Origin: Ichthyophonus hoferi
Taxonomy: Eukaryota > Opisthokonta > Ichthyosporea > Ichthyophonida > Ichthyophonidae
NCBI GenBank assembly: GCA_002751075.1
Contig: NAOQ01000048.1
Location: 25,885-48,035 of the forward strand
DNA length: 22,151 bases
Direction: 5' to 3'
The notes under the pieces were generated by a model. It was not told the DNA's origin, did no database searches, and was given only the letters and a program-made list of their open reading frames with translations. Positions 10,260 through 19,250 of the stretch are shown piece after piece. How positions within the stretch are numbered: position 1 is the first letter of the stretch; the number at the start of each line of letters is the position of its first letter. A program made the position numbers and the translations under genes.

Positions 10260-10669
10260 CGCCAAAAACAAAGATCCCTGAAGAGTTAAACCAGGTACAT
10301 GATCGACTGGATTGAATGTGCATGCGACACCTTGCAACTCCGTGGTCGAATGTCAAGGCTTATTTGCCAAAAGGTTTAAAGTACTTTACTTTTCGGAGAT
10401 TTAATTAATTCATTATTAAATATAGACAATATATGGGGTGTCACAGGGAATTTATTATTATTGCTTGAGTGTTCCTGCAAAGATGTCATCTTTCGAGTGT
10501 AAAAACAAATTTTGTCGAGCTGTGATGTTCTCTATGTTGCGTCCCTAAACATCGGCCTGCACACATTCCAAAGATGTTTTTTTATTATCAAACCTAGGAT
10601 AGTTAATAGCTTTACTCCTTTTTTCTGTTCTGTTCTTAAACTACAGGTCGGATCTTAACTGCCATACCA

Positions 10670-10677
10670 ACACGTGT
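10670..10677. promoter_or_regulatory. E-box palindrome ACACGTGT
   Basis: An eight-base perfect palindrome with the bHLH core CACGTG. Further CACGTG copies occur at 9019, 11480 and 12910 in the same upstream region. Confidence 0.35.
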
Positions 10678-10987
10678 GGATACATTTAAAGCTGGTTGCA
10701 TACAGGCGGTAGTTATTCTATAAATATCAGCCTCAACACTTAAATGTGTATATTTAATTATATTTATTTAAATTGTGAGGAATGTTCGTCACACATAAAA
10801 TTTCTCTACTCAATTGGCCAACAGAATTTGCGTCTACCACCTCTCGATAGTTAATTGTGCTTGGATATTACATAAGTTGTTGTACGACATCTATGCCTGT
10901 AGCCAGAAGACACGAATTGTGCCATCCGTATGACACAAGTGGCAACCTAGCAAAGTCTAATGTTATTTATAAGCCAATAACCAGTGA

Positions 10988-10994
10988 TGAGTCA
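10988..10994 (-). promoter_or_regulatory. Gcn4/AP-1-type site TGAGTCA
   Basis: On the minus strand this reads GTGACTCAT, a full match to the RTGACTCAY site of Gcn4/CpcA-type bZIP regulators. It sits between a CCAAT (10974) and an ATTGG (11025). Confidence 0.35.
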
Positions 10995-11040
10995 CGCCAT
11001 CGGAACAGAAAACATTGCGACATGATTGGCAGTTAAACTG

Positions 11041-11094
11041 ATGCATTTTCACCATCTAACCTCTGATCCCTACTGCCGGAGTTATATGGTAAGT
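11041..11094 (+). other. short open exon-like segment ending in a consensus 5' splice site
   Basis: An ATG at 11041 opens 16 codons without a stop, running straight to a consensus GTAAGT donor at 11089-11094 (phase 0). It could be an upstream coding or leader exon of the gene to the right. Its phase does not fit a direct join to the exon at 14476, so at least one further exon would be needed. It may be chance. Confidence 0.2.
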
Positions 11095-11479
11095 TCCGAG
11101 ATAGCCTTGCACCTAAACAAACAAAACATAACACCCGAGTAACCTATATTGCGCTGGTTGGATAGCAAGTTGTATCGTTCCTATTGAGCGATTTCTTACG
11201 GGTATTATATTACTGTGTACTGGCTTATATAAAGATCATGGTTACCCTTAGAGGAGTATAAGTTTTAGACCAAGTCTTTTAAAATGACTCTAACGCGGGT
11301 GACACATGTGCTAGGCAAGCTTACTGGGATCGTATCATCGTTAGTGGCTTGGAAGTTATTTTAGCCTTTACAGTCCAGCAGACATTTTTAAAGTCGTGCT
11401 TGCGGTGTAGAGGGTTCTAGTATGTCCTCATGGCTATTTGTATTTGGTCTGTATCACTTTCTCCTACTGGGAAGTTTGG

Positions 11480-11539
11480 CACGTGGCACAGAGATAAAGA
11501 TGGCGTCATCACGTTGTTACTTACCTATCTTGGACGTCA
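11480..11539. promoter_or_regulatory. second cluster of CACGTG and CRE-like sites
   Basis: CACGTG (11480-11485), TGGCGTCA (11501-11508) and GACGTCA (11533-11539) fall within 60 bases. This repeats the pairing of E-box and CRE sites seen at 8904-9024. Confidence 0.35.
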
Positions 11540-11598
11540 AGTTGAACAATGAATCTCAGCATTCTAAAATTGCAACTTATAACTGGTTTAATATTTAA
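11500..11598 (+). CDS. small open reading frame, 32 residues, unidentified
   Basis: The ATG at 11500 has a good start context (AAGATGG) and is followed by 32 codons beginning MASSRCYLPILDVK, with a TAA at 11596-11598. Codon use is mixed rather than A/T-only. No family is recognised. It could be a short peptide, an upstream open frame in a long leader, or chance, which is quite likely for this length. Confidence 0.15.
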   Translation: MASSRCYLPILDVKLNNESQHSKIATYNWFNI

Positions 11599-11956
11599 TT
11601 AATCTACTCTCCTTCTCAAAGAAATCTTTACAAATAAACAACTCTATTTTACCATTATATTTTATATATATTAACATCTTCACGCGGAATTTCTCGCCAA
11701 GCTTGTTTTTTATCAAAATACGATCGTATAAGATATTGTAGCCAGACTTTGGGATAGCCTCATTGCATTACAACATGCGACTGTTAAAATCTATTCAGTA
11801 GCATGGGCTTTCAAACATAAAGTTGATAAACATGCAATAGTATTTTTTTCTTCTTTTAACTATATATGTGATCATTTTTTACTATTTAAATTGTTATGAT
11901 ATTATGATGTTACGATTAGATTAATTCAAATGTCTATGTATTTATCTGTTAGGTTT

Positions 11957-11979
11957 CCCCGGGTGACGGGGACTGCCCC
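11957..11979. other. two mutually exclusive GC-rich hairpins with a shared G-run
   Basis: CCCCG (11957-11961) can pair with CGGGG (11967-11971), while the same GGGG (11968-11971) can pair with CCCC (11976-11979). Only one stem can form at a time. The CCCCGG and CCCCT words also match the site types of Mig1/CreA and Msn2-like C2H2 regulators. Confidence 0.35.
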
Positions 11980-13072
11980 TCAACAATAACAATGTTTGCG
12001 AAGCACATAATTGATGGCTAGCGTTTAGCCTATTAGTTAGGAACTCAATACGACATCAAAACATTCTCTAATACAGTAGGCATTGACAGTTATTTGATTA
12101 TGGGCTATATATATACTATTTAAATTTAGTACAACATAAATTTATAACTATGATTATTCTTCTATACACCCTTTTGAACTAATATACTCTTCAGACAAAT
12201 GAATTCACGAGCTATCCTAGCCCAATAAATATACGTCTTAGTGTTGGTGCTTCGATAGGCCAGGCTTTAGTTAGCGACCATAACATGCTAAAAGGCGAGT
12301 TAAACGTTACTAAAAGCCATGCATATGGTCAACGAAATTCGATTTCGATGCTGATCCAACAAAATATTGATTCGCATATGATAAGCGCATCATATTATCT
12401 AATATCATTGGACATTAACGCACCACCAATTAATTGGTTTCACTAGTGCGGCTATAGCTGTCTGCATTGCCATAGAGGTGCATTCTATCAAGCATTGTTG
12501 TGAACACCATAACGCAATCTTCCAACCACGTTCCCATAAAGAATGATTATGTGCTTTTCTTTCGTATTCCACATCGACATACAATAGGACCTAGACCTGA
12601 TCCTTATCTTGATAATTTGTCTAATTTAGGATTTACTACACCTCAGATCGCATAGAAAGATTATCGTGTAAGGTGGTTAAGATAGCTGATTGACGACGTA
12701 TATGTGAAGACTTATATACTTAGAACTCCAATATAATCTCTCAGATTATGAAATAAATCATTTAAAACTGCTTTAATTTAAGTAACTTAACATGTGGTCA
12801 TTTTTATGTTCTCTACTTAGAACATAGCACAGCTAGAGCCAATATGCACAACCAATGGTTAAAAATAAACATGACCATGAGACAGGGACTGACTATTATC
12901 TTATAATGCCACGTGCACCAAATACTAAGAATTGTGAATGGGTGCAAAGAGCAAGAAGGTTTAACATACCATTGTAAATCAATAAAATAACACTTAATGT
13001 ACTTACTACTACTATAAGATTAAGGAAGAAATATGTATACAGCCGCTAGCTATTTTAACCTGGCAATGTGGT

Positions 13073-13092
13073 AAATTGGCATCTGCCAATTT
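13073..13092. promoter_or_regulatory. 20-bp palindrome with paired CCAAT boxes
   Basis: AAATTGGCA-TC-TGCCAATTT is a perfect inverted repeat with 9-base arms and a 2-base centre. It contains ATTGG and CCAAT facing each other, and resembles an NF-I-like TTGGC-N-GCCAA site with a 4-base spacer. It lies only 24 bases left of a possible 5' exon. Confidence 0.4.
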
Positions 13093-13116
13093 CCTCTATT
13101 TTTTTCTAAATTAGCA

Positions 13117-13170
13117 ATGATATTCATTCCGAAAGGAAACAACTTTATAGCCAGTGCTGCATGGGTAAGT
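13117..13170 (+). other. candidate 5' exon end and donor of the zinc-finger gene
   Basis: A consensus donor GTAAGT lies at 13165-13170, right after ATGG. Splicing from 13164 to 14476 would give ATG-G|GC-AAA-AAT and would be in frame with the zinc-finger exons, adding only M-G-K-N-Q before the ATG at 14487. The implied intron of 1311 bp would be long for a fungus. An upstream ATG at 13117 would make a short overlapping upstream open frame on the same spliced transcript. Confidence 0.3.
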
Positions 13171-13449
13171 AGAAATGCCCTATATAACTATTATCTGCCC
13201 GTGTTAATTATAAGTTATTTATTGGTTGCATGACTTTATTATTTTATAATAACCAATCAGACGCCATTATACAAGTTATAAAAGAAGTGGGTATCTTGGC
13301 TTTTAAAAAACCCCAGATACTAACTAGCAAATATACATATTTATAGGATGTTATTCTAAAGAAGAACGTTAAGTAAGCATGCTTAAGGAAATATGATTAG
13401 TGCTCAGTCTAAAACTGATAAAAGGAATATTTAGATATAGAATGTTCTA

Positions 13450-13890
13450 GCTCTCTAGTCTGGCTCAACTTCCACTAGATGCAGATTTTATGCATACTTA
13501 CACTAAACTAATACAATAATAAACCATAAATATAATCACAACATAAGAATTTATATTTTAAAAAAGAATTAAATTAAATTAATAATATATATATATGTAA
13601 ATAAAACATGCAACCCATTTATATATAAGATATACAAATAAAACATAAAATCATCTAGAAGCAGAAAACTATCCCATTATAGTGAAATTGCATTTTATGC
13701 TTGCTTATACTACACTATTTTAATACAATAACACATAATCCACATCTATAACTATAAAAATATATAAAAATATAGAAAATAATATATAAAACTTCAAACA
13801 TAAATTATCTTTACATATAAAAGTGAGACATAGGCATCATGAAAACCATCTAGTAGCAGCTAATCTACTGTGCTATTATAGTATGCTATA
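13450..13890. repeat. tandem repeat of about 195-209 bp, two units plus a partial third
   Basis: Unit starts are marked by a CTAG-containing word at 13455, 13655 and 13850 (CATCTAG at 13652 and 13847 is exactly 195 apart). The next landmark, GCA(G)ATTTTATGC followed by CTTA, occurs at 13481 and 13690, and AATACAATAA recurs in both full units. The third copy fades near 13885. Units are diverged, so the duplication is not recent. Confidence 0.65.
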
Positions 13891-13901
13891 GATGATCTTT
13901 T

Positions 13902-13973
13902 CCGGCGGACCGGAGGTACCTATTTGGTAAAAGCTAATTTGGTAACAGTAATACCGTAATCCCGGCTGGCCGG
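13902..13973. promoter_or_regulatory. pair of CCGG-N4-CCGG palindromes
   Basis: CCGG-CGGA-CCGG (13902-13913) and CCGG-CTGG-CCGG (13962-13973) have the same 12-base architecture and begin exactly 60 bases apart. ATTTGGTAA is repeated between them (13922 and 13937). CGG-N-CCG inverted repeats are the classic targets of fungal Zn2Cys6 dimers. The pair stands out from surrounding AT-rich DNA and lies some 500 bases before the first supported exon of the zinc-finger gene. Confidence 0.5.
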
Positions 13974-14486
13974 ATGGATATATATATACTGTATGACTAT
14001 TTTAGGTTTTATAGGTATCTATATATAATATATAAGGTAAATGACAGGTGGATGTTAAGGTTTTGGTTCCGACTCTCTTGCTTTTGCCGAACAACCGATG
14101 TAGTAATGGTATAAATTATTACTTATACTCGGTAGGCGTGTTTTTTTTTTATATATGCACAGTTTATGGTGTTGTTGTTGTTTGGTTTATTTATTCTTCG
14201 GCATGTCTGGTCAGACACATGAATATATAATTATTGAAAACGGTTAAAAAGTATGTTGACGGTACAACTGTGTAGAGCTCAGGTTAGAAATGTAAAGTGA
14301 TGTTTGTGTCAAGCCTAACTCATGCGACAGACTGACGACTAGTTTCCAGATATTTTCATTGTGTTATTCGTCTTTACAGCGAGCAATGCAAGTACCCATT
14401 TCTGGGTTGTATACATATTTATATATTTGACAAGCTACCTAATCCTCAACTAATATTTGTTTTTCTAACCTAAAGGCAAAAATCAA

Positions 14487-17331
14487 ATGAACATGAACAC
14501 TGACTGCTTCAAGACGCTGACCTCAGACGAGCCAGTGCAGGGTAACCTAATATGCAATGGGGTATGTGACTTGTAGGCCCGTTATGTTTTGCTTCACATT
14601 GAATTTATTTTTCTGTATACTCATACAAATATATGACGCTGTATTGAGATAAAAGCCATTTGCCAAGAGTCTACTGTACCCTTTTTTTTTCTTTTTCAAA
14701 ACAACTTAGTTGCGTTAAGAAAAGCCAGTGCTATATCTATATCCATCCCACATAGCCATTATCATAAATCTACGTTAGCTCCTGGGTCTACTTAACGTGA
14801 TAACCCAAAGGCCAAGTTGTATTCAATCCTTTTTATTTCACTCTTTTCTTTACTTGTCTGAAGCGTAACCTACATCCTATAATCATATATATTCTCTTAG
14901 GAAAAAAAATAAACCCTAGACCTTGGGCTTGCGCCCCTATTACTATCCTAGGACGGATAGATAGATCAAACAGCAATAACTGTATGTATGGAAACACTAA
15001 CCTAATGGCTCAATTGTCTAACAGTATTTTCTAACATAGGAACAGGCCCCTGGGTTCGCTTGTACTACGGAAGGGTGTGATCGTCAATTTCGATCCATTC
15101 ACGCTCGCAACCAGCATATCCGCCTAACACATAGGTAAGCAATGATACCGAGTGTATGTTTTGATGCATGTATGTAGTTAGGGTGTTTTAAAATAAGGTA
15201 TGTAGTGCCTGTATTTTTTGTAAGGCTCTTTTTTTTTTTCAATTGCATCTGTCATTCTTTATTATATAATTTTTAATGTAAGGAAGTCCAACCGTTTTGT
15301 TATTTTTCTCCAGGTAGATATGTTAAGTTAACAGCAACAATAAAATAGATTCTACTCGGATATTTTTAGTGTTTGACAATTAAGTATTGATAGATAGTTG
15401 CCTAACAACCTCCTATCTCTCCTCTCCTCAGTCGGATCCGTAATATTGACAGCAACAATGCAGTTACGTTCACAGTAGTGGACTTTGTCCCTTGGGATTC
15501 CTGGGGCACTGGGAGACAAAAGAGGTCAAGAATTACACCCGAGTCATCACGAAAACAACCGCTTCTATCAGGAAAGCATGGTACATCAGGTGGAAAAACA
15601 AAAACAAAAAGACGTGTACAGTCTTCTCCTGACCAGATCGGACATCTGGACAGTGCCTCTGTGAACGCCCTGCTATCAAGGACGCCATCGTTAAATCCTT
15701 TTAATGCTCCATTGGCTTCAATTAAGAGTTGGCCCTTGGATTCATATTGGGATGTGGATTGCAATAATCAAAAGGAAAGGCAAGAGAATAGTGATATTAA
15801 CATTAACGTGAAAAGAACAGATGTTTATGGCAGGGACTATGGTTACATTAACGATAATGATAATCATGTAATGCAACTATCCACCCACAAGGCCCATTCC
15901 CTCTCTTCCCCTCCTGGGTCTATGTCTCAAATATATTCTAACGAAGTACACGAGGGTCATAGTACAGTATCTCCTAGGCTGGCCACTACGTATAGCACAA
16001 GTCCTTCAGCTAACTCATCTAGTCGCGCGGGTTATTTTGATTGTGACACAATGGAAACCCCTGTGGGAACACCTGTGCCAAGCAACGACAACGAATATAT
16101 TACATATCTTCAACAAGATGAAAAGAAGAAACAAGATTTCCCATTAACATTATCACCCCGGGACTTTATCGTGCGCCCGCACTTGACATGTGATGTTCCT
16201 TTGTGCTATAGTCTTCCAAGAAATGCAGGTCAGGATTCAAGTATGGTGAATTACAATACAAACAGCAAGGTTGATGGCGAGAGATCATGGAATAGTGCTT
16301 CACAGGTCATATCTGGACCTCAGCCAGATCAACACTCGTATGGTATGCAGTCAGAATGGAGGCAGTGTGCTGATAATACCCCACAAGGGTGTGAGCATGC
16401 TTGGAATGGGCAGGATAGACTAGTGGACAATAAGTTAAATGTAAGTAACCAAACACCACCACAACAAGCTGGCCGAGAGCATTGGTCCATGTCTCCCTCC
16501 CAGAAGTTGGCGAATTCGTTATGGTATAATGAGTTAGAAGTATCGGATGCCAATAGGTCGTCTAACCATCGTAGAGAGGATATTAACAAGACAGCATGCA
16601 AATGCACTTCGTCACGCTCATGGGATGAACACCGGCTTATGGAATATGATACTGTACATCACAGTAAAGCCAACATTTCCACACAGCAAGTAGAGAGCCA
16701 ACAAGAATCAATCTTGGCCCCAGGATGCCAAAATTCTGGCATACTTCATTATAACATATTAAACCAAAAGTCAGTTTCAAATATCAATGATAATCAGAGC
16801 TATCTACCATCGTCCCACTACCAGCAAACAGAGACTCGGGCTTCTCATGCGTATAGTAGTGACTGTACACATAAGGATGATGCATTTACAATTGGAACCT
16901 CTGGTAATACAAGTTATCATCTTTCAAGCATCCTTAAGTCTGGTGATGTTTATAACGGAGAGGTTAAAGCTACAGACTCACGATCATCTACCATCTATAA
17001 CAGCCCAACGTCGGAAATGGAAAATAAATACAATATATATGCCAGAAATCACCACGTGCAGGAATCTGCATCTGCCAATCATAACTACACGTGCAGTACT
17101 CAAGACACCCCTCGATCACATTGTACTAACGAGTCTCCAAACCATAAAGGAGATACTATAGTACAGGCTGTTGATAGATCAAGGCATGATCTTGAGCTCT
17201 CTACGTTCTATTCATTTGTTTCTGAAAGCTATCAGTATGAGCAATGTAAATCAATCACCAACTATCGGGAATCCAAGATGGAATCAAATTGGAGGAAGTC
17301 TGCTGATATTGACAGCTATAACTACTGTTAA
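14487..17331 (+). CDS. C2H2 zinc-finger transcription factor, three supported exons
   Basis: Exons are about 14476-14561 (coding from the ATG at 14487), 15040-15134 and 15432-17331; the stop is TAA at 17329. The joined frame gives 689 residues. Residues 33-56 form one C2H2 finger, C-x4-C-x12-H-x4-H, with Phe at 42 in the usual place. The usual core Leu before the first His is Arg. Basic clusters follow at 85-90 (RQKRSR) and 112-118 (KTKTKRR), possible nuclear localisation signals. The remaining 570 residues are hydrophilic and rich in Ser, Asn, His, Tyr and Gln, with no domain I recognise; such tails are usually disordered activation or interaction regions. The predicted role is a nuclear DNA-binding regulator. 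The true N-terminus is uncertain: an in-frame stop lies just upstream of 14476, so either this ATG or a distal exon provides the start. No orthologue is named. Confidence 0.8.
14562..15039 (+). other. intron 1 of the zinc-finger gene
   Basis: It starts GTATGT at 14562 and ends CATAG at 15039, with CTAAC at 15018-15022 as a likely branch site. It is phase 0 and 478 bases long. It is long for a fungal intron and contains oligo-T runs but no repeats. Confidence 0.7.
15040..15134 (+). other. exon encoding the whole zinc finger
   Basis: The 95-nt exon encodes 31 codons plus two bases. The finger runs from F-A-C at 15055 to the second His at 15130-15132, with cysteines at 15061 and 15076 and histidines at 15115 and 15130. 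The last two bases AG join T from the next exon to make a Ser codon, which keeps the frame open into the 617-codon frame that follows. Confidence 0.8.
15135..15431 (+). other. intron 2 of the zinc-finger gene
   Basis: It begins GTAAGC and ends CTCCTCAG after a long pyrimidine tract, with CTAAC at 15402-15406. It is phase 2 and 297 bases long. Removing it joins the finger exon to the long open frame without a stop, strong support for the model. Confidence 0.8.
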
Positions 17332-17900
17332 CCTGTTAGTGACCTTATATATTTATTAGGCTTGATTTAACTGTAGCGCAGCAGTACTATATGACGCACT
17401 ACATCATTTGTACATATATATATATAGATGAAATTCTTGAATGACTTTGTTATGCCTCTATCTGTTGAAAAGGGCCATCGGGAACTGCATAATTTTAATG
17501 TTTCTTTAGCATGAAGAAGGTTGGCAATTGAAAGTTGACCTGGTCGACTGGTTCGACAAGGAAATAATAATAATAAAATACGGAAAAAAAAGTTGTGGGT
17601 TTTCCCCCATGTTTCTACTCCTTTTTCTGAAGTATGCCTTCGGTGGCATCAAAATTGAAAAATGCGATTAGTCTCTGGTGCACAGCACATGGGCCAATTT
17701 AATGTTTTGTTTATTTAATAGCTGTATATTTATTGGTAGATATAAGGTCTTAACCTTGTAAATTTAATTAGCTTGATCACAATCTTATGCGATTTATTTG
17801 GTCTAACCAATAAAACGCACATTCGTGACCTTTGTTGGCACTGATGTATGAAATTTATTTAGATAACTGGTGTATATATATAATCATCAATTGGAAGTCC
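17332..17900 (+). promoter_or_regulatory. likely 3' untranslated region with PUF-type and poly(A) motifs
   Basis: TGTACATA at 17409-17416 and TGTATATA at 17871-17878 match the UGUANAUA site of Pumilio/PUF RNA-binding proteins. AATAAA at 17572-17577 is a candidate poly(A) signal about 240 bases after the stop; another AATAAA occurs near 17808. If cleavage follows the first signal, only the first PUF-like site would be in the message. Confidence 0.35.
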
Positions 17901-18140
17901 TCTTAATGATAAAACCATGTATTAAACAAACCTTTCTGCATTGCAAAAAGTACTGGTATTACAAAATCTAAAGTTCATTTATGCAGTTGAAGATTGTACT
18001 TGTGAGAGTAAATCAACATCTAGGCATAAATCTAATCAAATATTGTAGACATAGCTATTTTCGCTGTAATAGTCACAACAATTTACTAAGGTAAATTGAT
18101 AAGAAGTCTGTGAATAATAATTATGAGAATCTTCTAAACC
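17900..18140. other. AT-rich spacer
   Basis: No gene, repeat or RNA is seen between the putative 3' end of the zinc-finger gene and the decayed coding-like tract. Confidence 0.5.
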
Positions 18141-18144
18141 ACAA

Positions 18145-19250
18145 TGGAAAACAACTTGGAACTGAAGCCTCAGGATCTATATGGGCAGTCAAAATGATAC
18201 AAACTCTCCATCAGAAGATTAACTGATGAACGTTGCTTCTATTTTTCAGAAGCTTCATTGCTTATCGTAAACTATGTCACTGTCAACTGACATATAACGT
18301 CTCTCCTCTTCTTCATTAGACTACTCCACAATTATGACAGTGTTTAAGGGTGTCAATTGCTGCATACAATCAATACTTGCTACGTGTACGATATATGTTC
18401 CCACAGCTTCCACCACTGGTGGGCATCAGAAAATCTCATCATTCTAATACCCATCAAAGCAGAGTATGCAACAAGACTTGGCAATTCCATTTCAACGCTA
18501 CCACCAGTAGCATTAAGAACAGGAAAATAAGATACTTGAGCCTACTTCTGTTTCCCCATTGGATGGGCACCATGGGCCAGGACCAAATCATTTTAATCTC
18601 TATGGATATGATGGACACTAACCTCCATCAGGTCAATTTGCTGACTAGGTAAATTCACCTTTGAACAGGCGTTCAGCAGCATCTTTTTACACACAGCAAG
18701 GCTATACTTTCAAAACCTTTATACTACCTGCAGGTGCACGTGATTATAGGGGCATTTATGTACCTAGAGGCCCCCTTCAATAGACTGTATATTTTAGTCA
18801 CAATCCTGGGCAGTACCATCACACTGGCACAGAAATACTATACTTTGAGGCACTATTGCAAGTACAAGGATATTATCAAGGTGGGATGCCGCCTCAGAAT
18901 CCCTGTGATTATTCCACAACAGGAGGACAACTTCAATGGAGGATTTGCCAAATATTCACAGCAGATGGGAGAGTCTTTCACCTCCCTATATCAAAACTCT
19001 GAAAGAGCATGATTCGCTCTCTCCAGCCATGGGCAGCAACTTGGGACTATCCAACAACCAAGGGCTTCCAGAGAGTGTTCTTCTGAGCAGTTTGTACCAT
19101 ACCAGTAAATTGTTTACAATCCTAAGTCCATTAGACTTGACAATTCTGGCCTGCCTATACTCGAGCTCTTCAGCAATCAGGCCACATATGAGTGTAATAC
19201 TCTTGTCTACCTACTGTTAAGTACTAGGGGGTATGGTATATATATTGCCT
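18145..19250 (+). pseudogene. decayed coding-like tract of unknown origin
   Basis: Base composition here is more balanced than in the flanks, and several short plus-strand segments look like protein but do not form one open frame. One segment at 18868-18927 reads GYYQGGMPPQNPCDYSTTGG, a Gln/Gly/Pro/Tyr-rich low-complexity type. A 53-base intron-like element lies at 18267-18319 (GTAAAC, ACTGAC branch word, pyrimidine tract, ATTAG), and a second acceptor-like TTTTTCAG is at about 18249. The tract could be an unprocessed host pseudogene or internal DNA of the element carrying repeat R1 copy B. I do not recognise the parent. Confidence 0.35.

Larger units (their letters stand above)
9025..13449. 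other. long ORF-poor upstream region of the zinc-finger gene
   Basis: About 4.4 kb without a credible long coding region or repeat. Its base order is more varied than the low-complexity left part of the window. It holds many CCAAT boxes, E-boxes, CRE-like sites, hairpins and two strong GTAAGT donor-like sites, listed separately. I read it as a large regulatory and 5' leader region of the gene at 14.5-17.3 kb, or as a region containing an unrecognised non-coding transcript. Confidence 0.45.

Noticed and set aside
10159-10356. 65-codon minus-strand frame with mixed composition
   Set aside because: Its apparent start is TTG, not ATG; the length is expected by chance, and its GC-rich part is explained by the hairpin at 10240-10259.
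10985-11041. Box C (GTGATGA) and box D (CTGA) 57 bases apart, like a C/D snoRNA
   Set aside because: The flanks do not form the terminal stem such RNAs need, and no C'/D' boxes are evident.
14048-14230. 60-codon plus-strand frame, hydrophobic, between the palindromes and the gene
   Set aside because: It starts with GTG and its hydrophobicity comes from T-rich runs. It does not join in frame to the exon at 14476 through a good donor.
14380-14405. 26-nt micro-exon candidate (acceptor TTTACAG, EQCKYPFL reading)
   Set aside because: Its exit phase fits the next exon, but the donor GTTGTA is poor and no entering exon of the right phase was found.
15402-15764. 120-codon minus-strand frame over the start of the long exon
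   Set aside because: It is the shadow of the strongly supported plus-strand coding exon; its ATG and codons arise from the opposite strand.
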